NCBI GenBank assembly: GCA_030145595.1 | Contig: JAQYVG010000198.1 | Location: 1 to 6,343 of the forward strand | Origin: Desulfobacterales bacterium | GTDB taxonomy: Bacteria > Desulfobacterota > Desulfobacteria > Desulfobacterales > UBA11574 | Direction: 5' to 3' | Length of the DNA stretch: 6,343 bases | Shown: positions 1 to 5,234 of the stretch, piece after piece | Position numbering within the stretch: the stretch's first letter is position 1 | Layout: every line of letters starts with the position of its first letter | Position numbers and translations under genes: made by a program | Notes under the pieces: generated by a model | Told to the model about the DNA's origin: nothing | Seen by the model: the letters and a program-made list of their open reading frames with translations, nothing else | Database searches by the model: none

Positions 1-21
1 AGAGCAGATAAGTCATAAAAA

Positions 22-170
22 TCTGAACCTCTAAACCTTTGAACCCTGAACCCCTGAGCCCTTAAACCTCTGAACCCTGAACCTCTGAACCCTCTAAACC
101 TTTGAACCCTGAACCCCTGAACCTCTGAACCTTTGAACCTCTGAACCTTGAACCTTGAACCTTTGAACGA
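22..170. repeat. Degenerate TGAACC heptamer/octamer tandem repeat
   Basis: The stretch is built almost entirely of 7-8 bp units with a TGAACC (or TAAACC) core preceded by C, CC, CT, TC or TT. A higher-order copy is visible: the 30 bases at 28-57 recur exactly at 91-120, an offset of 63 bp, so the array has grown by duplication of multi-unit blocks. There are no unique spacers, so it is not a CRISPR array. The last units (about 143-170) overlap the reading frame of the CuA/Fe-S gene. Similar G/A/T/C-poor heptamer arrays are, to my recollection, common between genes of Desulfobacterales and some Planctomycetes; this is not verified here. No function is assigned. The first 21 bases of the window show nothing recognisable. 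Confidence 0.9.
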
Positions 171-2115
171 CCACACTTTGACGAACATAAGCAGAACAAA
201 AGCATATCTTTTAATTTTGTTACTCCTGGTACCGGCACTGGCAATCCCGCTGTTAATCCGGCATTTGCCTGTTGAAACCCGCACCCATAATATCGCCTTT
301 AAGGCTGAAAAATATGGTTATTCCCCGGCTAAAATCGTAGTTAATAAAGGGGATAAAATTATTTTAAAGCCAACCTCCCTGGATGTAACCCATGGTTTTC
401 TTCTGGACGGTTACCCCCTGGAATTTGTCATCAAACAACAGGGGATCAACTATCTCAAGTATCTTTGGGAAGATGATGACGGCCAGATGAAGACCGACTG
501 GGACAAAGTCTCTGAAATAGAATTTGTGGCCGACAAGTCAGGTAAGTTCACCTACCGTTGTACCCAGATCTGCGGAAATCTCCACCCCTTTATGACCGGG
601 GAATTGATTGTCAGGCCCAATTCTCCTTATCATTTTGCGATTTCGCTGTCCGTTTGGATTGTACTCAGCGGATTATTGCTGTTTCAGGTAAATCCCGGGG
701 GTCGGTCTGCCGCCTTTAGTAGAATCAATCTTTTTGAGCTGCTGCCGGGGCTGAAATGGCTGGTTAACCGCCGCAGTTTTCAATTTCTTGTTCTGCTGCC
801 GGGCGTGATTATTTTTTACCTTTTTATACTCAGCAGTCTGTGGGGCAGCCCGGTGGGCAACCGCAACATCGCGATCATCATTGTCTGGATCCTGTGGTGG
901 TTTGCCCTGAAAGCCGTTTTCGTTCCGCTGGGAGGCAGGCTCTGGTGTATGATGTGTCCCCTGCCGGGGCCCGCTGAATGGCTCAGCCGCAGAAGCCTGA
1001 CCGCTGTTCGTTATATCAAAAAGCCCTTTAAAGGACTGCATCATCGTTTTAGCGGCCTGCAAAAGGACTGGCCCAAGGTATTGCAGAATATGTGGCTTCA
1101 GAATTTGATTTTTCTGGCGATGATTTCATTCGGCATCATTCTGATCACCCGGCCGGTAGCCACGGCGGGCATGTTTCTGCTCATTTTGATAACGACCCTT
1201 GTTCTGTCCCTGGTGTATCGTAATAGAGTCTTTTGCCTGTATTTGTGCCCGGTCGGTGGGTTTCTGGGAAATTACTCCATGGCATCGATGACCGAGATCC
1301 GGGCTATAGACCCTGAAGTTTGCAGAAAACATAAAGATAAATGCTGCTATACGGGCGGGTCCGCTGGCTGGGCATGCCCCTGGAACCAGTATGTCGGGAA
1401 AATGAGCCGCAACAATTACTGCGGATTCTGCATGGAATGCATTAAAAGCTGCCCCAAAGATAATATCGCAATTTTCTTCAGACCTTTCGGGTCGGATCGT
1501 GTGCTGAAAGGCTATGATGAGATGATCAACGTGATCATCATGCTGGTGGTGGCGATTGCATTCAGTATTACCATGCTGGGCCCCTGGGGTTTTGTTAAGG
1601 AGGCCGCCAACGTTACCGAAAGCGGACAGATTATACCCTACCTGATATACCTGGCCGCCATCTGGGGTTCAGCCCTGGTGGTCGTTCCGGGTTTATTTGC
1701 CTTAACGGCCAGAGGCGCCAACCGCCTTGCCGGTAAACCGGCAAGTCACCGCGAGATGACGCTGCGGCTATCTTACATGCTGATTCCGGTGGGCATTTTT
1801 GCCTGGATAGCTTTCAGCCTGCCGTCGGTGCTGGTCAACTACAATTACATCTTTTCGGTATTGTCTGATCCCTTGGGGCTGGGCTGGGACATTTTCGGGA
1901 CCGCTGATTATCCTTTCAGCCCTTTTCACCCCGAGTGGATCCCCATGATCCAGGGGATCATATTGCTGACGGGGCTGTATTTTGGCTTGAACCGAGGCTT
2001 TCTGGCGCTGAAAACCATTATCCCCGATTCCGCTGCCAGGGGCAAGGCCATGCTGCTTCCCTCCCTGTTTGCTCTTGTTATGGTAAATATATTATTGAAG
2101 CTTTATATGGGCTAA
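148..2115 (+). CDS. CuA cupredoxin (COX2-like) / NapH-NosR-like membrane polyferredoxin fusion
   Basis: Predicted inner-membrane electron-transfer protein of up to 655 residues. After a first membrane segment (about 19-38) comes a cupredoxin domain (about 46-155) with the CuA ligand set of cytochrome oxidase subunit II: His82 in DVTHGF, then CTQICGNLHPFM giving Cys138, Cys142, His146 and Met149 (C-X3-C-X3-H-X2-M). About ten more membrane segments follow. Between them lie CMMCP (Cys267, Cys270), CLYLCP (Cys363, Cys367), an unusual Cys392/399/400/410 cluster and a canonical ferredoxin motif YCGFCMECIKSCP (Cys425, 428, 431, 435). Counting segments puts the copper domain in the periplasm and the Fe-S motifs in the cytoplasm, as in NosR, but with CuA replacing the FMN domain. 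No ATG precedes the cupredoxin domain; in-frame TTG codons at 148, 163 and 178 are candidates and none has a clear ribosome-binding site. TTG148 and TTG163 are inside the tandem repeat, so TTG178 may be the real start. The substrate and partner are unknown. An ordinary oxidase subunit II is excluded by the Fe-S domains and absence of subunit I nearby. Confidence 0.88.
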   Translation: MNLEPLNDHTLTNISRTKAYLLILLLLVPALAIPLLIRHLPVETRTHNIAFKAEKYGYSPAKIVVNKGDKIILKPTSLDVTHGFLLDGYPLEFVIKQQGINYLKYLWEDDDGQMKTDWDKVSEIEFVADKSGKFTYRCTQICGNLHPFMTGELIVRPNSPYHFAISLSVWIVLSGLLLFQVNPGGRSAAFSRINLFELLPGLKWLVNRRSFQFLVLLPGVIIFYLFILSSLWGSPVGNRNIAIIIVWILWWFALKAVFVPLGGRLWCMMCPLPGPAEWLSRRSLTAVRYIKKPFKGLHHRFSGLQKDWPKVLQNMWLQNLIFLAMISFGIILITRPVATAGMFLLILITTLVLSLVYRNRVFCLYLCPVGGFLGNYSMASMTEIRAIDPEVCRKHKDKCCYTGGSAGWACPWNQYVGKMSRNNYCGFCMECIKSCPKDNIAIFFRPFGSDRVLKGYDEMINVIIMLVVAIAFSITMLGPWGFVKEAANVTESGQIIPYLIYLAAIWGSALVVVPGLFALTARGANRLAGKPASHREMTLRLSYMLIPVGIFAWIAFSLPSVLVNYNYIFSVLSDPLGLGWDIFGTADYPFSPFHPEWIPMIQGIILLTGLYFGLNRGFLALKTIIPDSAARGKAMLLPSLFALVMVNILLKLYMG

Positions 2116-2132
2116 TAAACTGATCTTTAAAA

Positions 2133-2348
2133 ATGGATGCACTTATGACTCGTTTAAGCTTAGAAGAGGTTATGAATATGCTTAGCATTGATTCCATAAA
2201 CGGTACGCCAAAACAAGTTGAAAGAATCCGTATATGGATAGAGGGTTTGGCGGAAAAACGTGGTAATACCTATGTAATGGAAAACAGGCGGAACCTTCTC
2301 GACCAATTGGAGCAGCATATGAAGCTTAAGATCGAAAGCTGTTGTTAG
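2133..2348 (+). CDS. Small hypothetical protein with C-terminal Cys-Cys
   Basis: A 71-residue frame begins 17 bp after the stop of the CuA/Fe-S gene; I do not recognise its family. It lacks a signal peptide or membrane segment and is rich in charged, probably helical sequence (residues about 27-67, including ENRRNLLDQLEQ). It ends in a vicinal Cys-Cys pair (residues 70-71). Alternative starts are ATG2133 and ATG2145; neither has a convincing Shine-Dalgarno sequence, so translation may depend on coupling to the upstream gene. The composition (balanced charge, few low-complexity runs) looks protein-like, but a chance frame cannot be excluded. The gene ends 82 bp before the MerR-type promoter and is therefore probably not part of that transcription unit. 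Confidence 0.5.
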   Translation: MDALMTRLSLEEVMNMLSIDSINGTPKQVERIRIWIEGLAEKRGNTYVMENRRNLLDQLEQHMKLKIESCC

Positions 2349-2430
2349 TCTCAGTTCAAGATTTCTCATTCTGAATACCTTCTGAAAACTCAATGTAAGT
2401 TAGAATTTCCAATGTTTTTTCTAATAGCCC

Positions 2431-2461
2431 TTGACCTGTACCAAGGTACAGGGCTTATATT
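2431..2461 (+). promoter_or_regulatory. MerR-type promoter, 19-bp spacer
   Basis: The -35 element TTGACC (2431-2436) and the -10 element TATATT (2456-2461) are separated by 19 bp, the elongated spacing that defines promoters activated by MerR-family proteins through DNA untwisting. It points toward the merR-like gene, so the regulator appears to control its own unit together with the downstream thioredoxin-fold gene. A start of transcription near 2468 would leave a leader of only about 10 nt before ATG2478. Confidence 0.88.
2435..2452. promoter_or_regulatory. MerR operator dyad, CCTGTACC-AA-GGTACAGG
   Basis: This is a perfect 8-bp inverted repeat with a 2-bp centre, placed inside the -35/-10 spacer as expected for a MerR operator. 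Its inner core is GTAC-N4-GTAC, the same arrangement as in the mercury operators of Tn21/Tn501 (established knowledge), which supports Hg(II) as inducer over other metals. Binding by the adjacent regulator is inferred. Confidence 0.87.
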
Positions 2462-2465
2462 GTCT

Positions 2466-2473
2466 GGGGAGGG
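2466..2473 (+). promoter_or_regulatory. Ribosome-binding site deciding the merR start
   Basis: GGGGAGGG lies 4 nt before ATG2478. It fixes the start there and rules out the in-frame ATG at 2412, which would read through the promoter. The site overlaps the predicted transcription start, so the leader is extremely short. Confidence 0.8.
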
Positions 2474-2477
2474 CAAA

Positions 2478-2876
2478 ATGGAAAAACTGACGATTGGGCA
2501 ATTGGCTAAAAGAGCAGGAGTCAATCTTGAAACAGTTCGTTATTATGAACGGCGGGGGCTGATCCCCGAACCTCCCCGAAATAAGAGCGGTCACAGAGAG
2601 TATTCCCTGGCGGCGGTTAAAAGAACGGAATTTATAAAACGCACACAGGCGCTTGGATTCTCACTTAAAGAGATCTCGGAACTGCTGTCGCTGCGGGTAG
2701 AACCGGGCACGACCTGCGAAGAAATCAAAGCACGGGTTGTAGCCAAGATTGCGGACATAGACAAAAGGGTTGCGGATCTTGGTCAGATGAGACTGGCGCT
2801 GGTAAAAATGGCCGACCAGTGCATTGGAAAAGGACCTCTCGGCACGTGTCCTATCTTAGAGGCACTTGATAGTTAA
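2478..2876 (+). CDS. merR: MerR-family regulator, Hg(II)/Pb(II)-sensing type
   Basis: A 132-residue cytoplasmic transcription factor of normal family length. The N-terminal winged helix-turn-helix is clear: LTIGQLAKRAGVNLETVRYYERRGLI (helix-turn-helix at about 5-30), then GHREY (38-42) and the FIKRTQALGFSLKEI segment. A dimerisation helix (about 80-114) is bounded by Cys80 and Cys115, with Cys124 in the TCPIL tail. The spacing 35 and 9 matches Cys82/117/126 of Tn501 MerR exactly (and Cys78/113/122 of PbrR). CEEIK at the first cysteine and CPIL at the last resemble mercury regulators most. The operator core (GTAC-N4-GTAC) agrees with this. Family members repress, then activate on metal binding across the dimer. 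It appears autoregulated, since the only matching promoter drives its own transcript. The thioredoxin-fold gene 93 bp downstream is the likely co-transcribed target. Lead or cadmium sensing remains possible. Confidence 0.9.
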   Translation: MEKLTIGQLAKRAGVNLETVRYYERRGLIPEPPRNKSGHREYSLAAVKRTEFIKRTQALGFSLKEISELLSLRVEPGTTCEEIKARVVAKIADIDKRVADLGQMRLALVKMADQCIGKGPLGTCPILEALDS

Positions 2877-2969
2877 GACAAAACCCCAACTGAGAGAATG
2901 TCGAGGATGCTCCGTATCCAAGGTTTCTTCATTCTGTTTCTGTTCAAGGATAAAAAGGAGACAATGAAA

Positions 2970-3239
2970 ATGAATAATACGCGCAGCATTGAAATTTTCA
3001 GTGCAGGTTGTCCGGCCTGCGATGAGGCCATTGAAATGGTTAAACGTAATACCTGTCCATCCTGCGAGATCAATGTTTTGGATATGAACGATCCGGCTGT
3101 AGCAAATCGCGCCAAGAGTCTCGACATCCGTTCCGTTCCCGCAGTCGTTATTGACGGCAAACTCGCAGACTGCTGTTCGGGGCGCGGGCCTGACGAAGAG
3201 ACATTAAAGGCGGCTGGACTGGGACAGCCTTTGTCATAA
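2970..3239 (+). CDS. Small multi-cysteine thioredoxin-fold protein
   Basis: An 89-residue protein with no signal peptide, so probably cytoplasmic. The pattern is a thioredoxin/glutaredoxin fold: first strand IEIFSAG, active-site-like CPAC (Cys14, Cys17) at the start of helix 1, a second CXXC (CPSC, Cys29, Cys32), and the cis-proline signature SVPAVVIDG (Pro57). A vicinal Cys68-Cys69 pair follows the last strand. Six cysteines in so small a protein suggest thiol-disulfide exchange or soft-metal binding. It lies downstream of the Hg-type MerR gene with no promoter seen in the 87-93 bp gap, so metal-induced co-transcription is likely. AAGGAG (2955-2960) is 3 nt from ATG2964 and 9 nt from ATG2970; the latter spacing is better, but ATG2964 (two residues longer) is possible. 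A further in-frame ATG at 2898 lacks support. The function in mercury or lead handling is inferred; a general reductase role is the alternative. Confidence 0.85.
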   Translation: MNNTRSIEIFSAGCPACDEAIEMVKRNTCPSCEINVLDMNDPAVANRAKSLDIRSVPAVVIDGKLADCCSGRGPDEETLKAAGLGQPLS

Positions 3240-3242
3240 AGG

Positions 3243-3258
3243 CATCCCCGTCGGGATG
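3243..3258 (+). terminator. Weak terminator-like hairpin after the thioredoxin-fold gene
   Basis: CATCCC-CGTC-GGGATG forms a 6-bp stem with a 4-nt loop 3 bp after the stop codon, followed by TTATTA rather than a full T-run. It probably ends or attenuates the merR transcript, but the weak T tract keeps confidence moderate. Confidence 0.5.
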
Positions 3259-3277
3259 TTATTACCTGAATTTTGCA

Positions 3278-3375
3278 AGCGTCGAGTTTGCCGCATATGC
3301 AAGGCGCAGGGTATGCAGCTGTAGTGTTTTACCGCAAATGCCCTGCAACGCTGCAGATGCGGTGAAATCGACGCT
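3278..3375. repeat. 98-nt imperfect palindrome (hairpin element)
   Basis: Three nested paired arms are visible. AGCGTCGA (3278-3285) pairs with TCGACGCT (3368-3375). CCGCATATGCA (3291-3301) pairs with TGCAGATGCGG (3352-3362), with one mismatch. GCG plus CAGGG (3304-3311) pairs with CCCTG and CGC (3341-3345, 3349-3351) with a 3-nt bulge. The loop is 3312-3340. The element is flanked by AATTTTG at 3269-3275 and 3390-3396, which could be a target duplication or chance. No coding potential is supported inside. It may be a dispersed palindromic repeat (REP/MITE-like) or a structured RNA; the sequence alone does not decide. Confidence 0.72.
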
Positions 3376-3545
3376 CCCGGAGGGCAGACAATTTTGAAGT
3401 AAAAATGGAAGTATTCCGAAAATACCAATGAGGTAAAAAGACACTACCTTTGAATCATATGCAAACATCTAAAAACGTTATTATTTTATAAATTTTCAAG
3501 ATTGTCTGTGCAAGATTCAGGTACTAACCGCAATGGGAGGTCATA

Positions 3546-4055
3546 ATGGATAAAGAATCCGATATAAATCGGAGGAAATTTATGGAGGTTGGGATATTTG
3601 CCATCACCGGCACCATTGCTGCCGTAAGCACCGCCGCTCTGGCACGTTTTGCAGTCGGTCCGTCCTTTGAAAAAGAGCAAGCAAAATGGATCGAGATTGA
3701 TTCCGAGGATGTTCAAGATGAAGCTGATGGCTTTGCAAGAGTAGTTTTGGAATATGAAACCAAAGACGGCTGGTTGACTGACAACGCCAGGGCCCTTGCA
3801 TACGTTAAGCGAACAAAAGAAAACGCAGTCATTGCAATTTCCGCAGGCTGTACGCACTTGGGGTGCATTGTAACCTGGGATGAAGAACAAAAAATATTCA
3901 AATGTCCCTGTCACGACGGTCGATATGATGCAGACGGCATAGTTATCAGCGGCCCTCCGCCCGCTCCGTTAAAAAGACATAAAACAAAAATTGAAGACGG
4001 TAAAATACTTTTAAGTACCGAGACGATATCCTACGGAGGTAATAAAAGTGTTTAA
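3546..4055 (+). CDS. Rieske [2Fe-2S] protein of a b6f/bc-type quinol complex
   Basis: A 169-residue membrane-anchored Rieske protein (called petA, petC or qcrA in different lineages). Residues 8-13 (NRRKFM) form a twin-arginine-like signal, followed by a hydrophobic anchor (about 15-38), as expected for export of a folded Fe-S protein. Cluster box 1 is CTHLGC (Cys102, His104) and box 2 is CPCHDG (Cys122, His123). Cys107 and Cys120 are in place for the stabilising disulfide typical of high-potential quinol-oxidising Rieske proteins. GPPPAPL (136-142) is the proline loop. The protein takes the first electron from quinol at the Qo site and passes it to a periplasmic acceptor. The start is fixed by GGGAGG 5 nt upstream of ATG3546. 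It is the first gene of the operon and overlaps the next gene by 8 bp. Confidence 0.96.
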   Translation: MDKESDINRRKFMEVGIFAITGTIAAVSTAALARFAVGPSFEKEQAKWIEIDSEDVQDEADGFARVVLEYETKDGWLTDNARALAYVKRTKENAVIAISAGCTHLGCIVTWDEEQKIFKCPCHDGRYDADGIVISGPPPAPLKRHKTKIEDGKILLSTETISYGGNKSV

Positions 4056-4701
4056 GCGTATTTATTTCTGGATTGATGAACGCCTGGATATCCATGATTA
4101 TATCAAGAAAGATGTTCTGGATAAACCGATCCCCAAAGGTCTTAATCTCAGTTATTGTTTTGGCGGTATAACATTCTTTTTATTTTTAATGCTTGCCTCT
4201 ACAGGCTACTTCATGGCGATCTATTACGTCCCTTCTCCTTTGCAAGCCTATGACGTGGTTGATTATATTACCTATGAAGTTTCCCTTGGATATGTCATCA
4301 GAGGCGTTCATCACTGGTCGGCCAATCTGATGGTGGTAACAATATTTTTACATATGATCAGGGTGTACATTTACGGTGCCTATAAGAATCCGCGAGAAAT
4401 CAATTGGATTACCGGTGTATTGCTTTTTTGTTTAGTTATGGCTTTTGGCTTTACCGGATATTTACTGCCGTGGGATCAGAAAGCTTATTGGGCCACAAAG
4501 GTCGGTACCAGCATGATGGGAACCGTCCCCGTCGTCGGTGAATATGCTTTAAAAATATTGCGTGGCGGGACAAAACTCGGTGCCCTGACATTGGCAAGGT
4601 TTTATGCTTTCCATGTTATTTTTCTACCCATAACAACCGTGATATTACTTATAGGGCATTTTCTCATGATTCGCAGACAGGGTATTTCAAAACCGCTTTA
4701 A
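4048..4701 (+). CDS. petB: Cytochrome b6 (N-terminal half of split cytochrome b)
   Basis: A 217-residue four-helix cytochrome b6, the length usual for b6 of b6f complexes. Haem b ligands are His88/His102 in the second helix and His189/His204 in the fourth; the latter spacing of 15 is the b6f type. Cys37 in SYCFGGIT corresponds to the cysteine that covalently holds haem ci (cn) near the quinone-reducing site in b6f and Firmicutes complexes. LLPWDQKAYWATKVG (139-153) and the C-terminal HFLMIRRQGIS are highly characteristic. It conducts the low-potential branch of the Q cycle across the inner membrane. It starts with GTG4048 after GGAGG (4035-4039), inside the end of the Rieske gene, so translation is probably coupled. 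It ends where b6 normally ends, with the remaining helices encoded by the next gene. Confidence 0.97.
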   Translation: MFKRIYFWIDERLDIHDYIKKDVLDKPIPKGLNLSYCFGGITFFLFLMLASTGYFMAIYYVPSPLQAYDVVDYITYEVSLGYVIRGVHHWSANLMVVTIFLHMIRVYIYGAYKNPREINWITGVLLFCLVMAFGFTGYLLPWDQKAYWATKVGTSMMGTVPVVGEYALKILRGGTKLGALTLARFYAFHVIFLPITTVILLIGHFLMIRRQGISKPL

Positions 4702-4721
4702 AAGGTGCAAAGAAAAAAATT

Positions 4722-5138
4722 ATGAAAACACAACCAAACACTGACAAACTGGAACATTCGGACGAAACTTTTTATCCTTCTTTTCTTTTTAAAGAGATTG
4801 TCGTCATGATGCTGATCTTTATTCTGGTAGCGGTTATTTTAGCTTTAGTTTTTCCCGTTGGACTTGAAGACCCGGCCGACCCGACCGACAATCTGTATAT
4901 ACCTAAGCCTGAATGGTATTTTATGTCTTTATATCAGCTTTTAAAATATTTTCCGGGAAAACTGGAGATAATCGCTACGGCCATCATACCCTCAGGCGGC
5001 ATCATCGCACTTTTACTCCTGCCTTTTATTGATAAGAACACAGAAAAAAGACCGACCAAAAGACCGGTTGCAATGGCTGTAATGTTTTTAGCAGTGGGAG
5101 CGATTATTTTTTGGACAGTGGTGGGAATTTTGTCTTAA
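4722..5138 (+). CDS. petD: Cytochrome b6f subunit IV-like protein (C-terminal half of split cytochrome b)
   Basis: A 138-residue protein with three membrane segments (about 25-45, 83-103, 117-137), as in subunit IV. The Qo-site PEWY motif is intact at 63-66, within the conserved segment PKPEWYFMSLYQLLKY, and is preceded by the DPADP segment typical of this subunit. It completes the quinol-oxidation pocket with cytochrome b6 and the Rieske protein. It begins 20 bp after the b6 stop codon. The ribosome-binding site is poor (AAAGGTG, 4701-4707, 14 nt away), so coupled or re-initiated translation is likely. The N-terminal 20 residues are polar and cytoplasmic. No haem-binding motif is present, so unlike some subunit IV fusions it has no attached cytochrome c domain. 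Confidence 0.95.
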   Translation: MKTQPNTDKLEHSDETFYPSFLFKEIVVMMLIFILVAVILALVFPVGLEDPADPTDNLYIPKPEWYFMSLYQLLKYFPGKLEIIATAIIPSGGIIALLLLPFIDKNTEKRPTKRPVAMAVMFLAVGAIIFWTVVGILS

Positions 5139-5234
5139 CAGCAGCGAAAGGAGAGATTGCATGTAAAGGCACTATAAATTTACCAATGACAGAATGTATT
5201 TAAATAACAAATCAGCAACCGCAAGGAGGTACAA
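5139..5234. other. 96-bp spacer with a start-stop codon pair
   Basis: AAAGGAGA (5147-5154) is followed at 6 nt by ATG TAA (5161-5166), a ribosome-binding site leading into a one-codon frame. Read past the TAA, the frame stays open until a TGA at 5236-5238 that overlaps the ATG of the next gene. It could be a decayed small gene, a minimal regulatory frame or chance. A strong site, AAGGAGGT (5223-5230), serves the following gene. Confidence 0.4.

Larger units (their letters stand above)
3240..3545. other. Intergenic region between the merR unit and the Rieske operon
   Basis: These 306 bp hold the terminator-like hairpin, the 98-nt palindrome and then an AT-rich stretch (about 3468-3505) just before the Rieske gene. 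The promoter of the Rieske operon should lie in 3400-3530, but I cannot pick a -35/-10 pair with proper spacing: TTGAAT at 3450-3455 has no good -10 at 16-19 bp. The ribosome-binding site GGGAGG (3535-3540) is clear. I see no gene in either strand beyond short frames that cross the palindrome. Confidence 0.6.

Noticed and set aside
22..170. CRISPR array
   Set aside because: Units of 7-8 bp are adjacent with no unique spacers and no cas genes are near.
62..244. Minus-strand open frame over the tandem repeat
   Set aside because: Its sequence is a translation of the repeat (GS/VQ/FRG-rich), with no protein-like features; it arises from repeat periodicity.
673..1062. 129-codon minus-strand frame inside the CuA/Fe-S gene
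   Set aside because: It lies opposite strongly conserved membrane sequence and CMMCP, and its own translation is Gln/Pro/Asn-rich with no recognisable domain.
1935..2123. 62-codon frame overlapping the 3' end of the CuA/Fe-S gene
   Set aside because: It is out of frame with a well-supported gene, lacks a ribosome-binding site and shows no domain.
2412..2477. N-terminal extension of the merR gene from ATG2412
   Set aside because: The extension would encode the promoter and operator as protein; homologues start at the LTIGQLA segment and ATG2478 has a strong ribosome-binding site.
2898..2969. N-terminal extension of the thioredoxin-fold gene from ATG2898
   Set aside because: No ribosome-binding site precedes it, and the AAGGAG at 2955-2960 points to ATG2964/2970.
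3278..3375. Integron attC site
   Set aside because: The arms do not carry the R' (GTTRRRY) and R'' (RYYYAAC) core sites expected at the ends.
3486..3914. 142-codon minus-strand frame across the Rieske gene
   Set aside because: It is antisense to both Rieske cluster boxes, which are plainly coding on the + strand.
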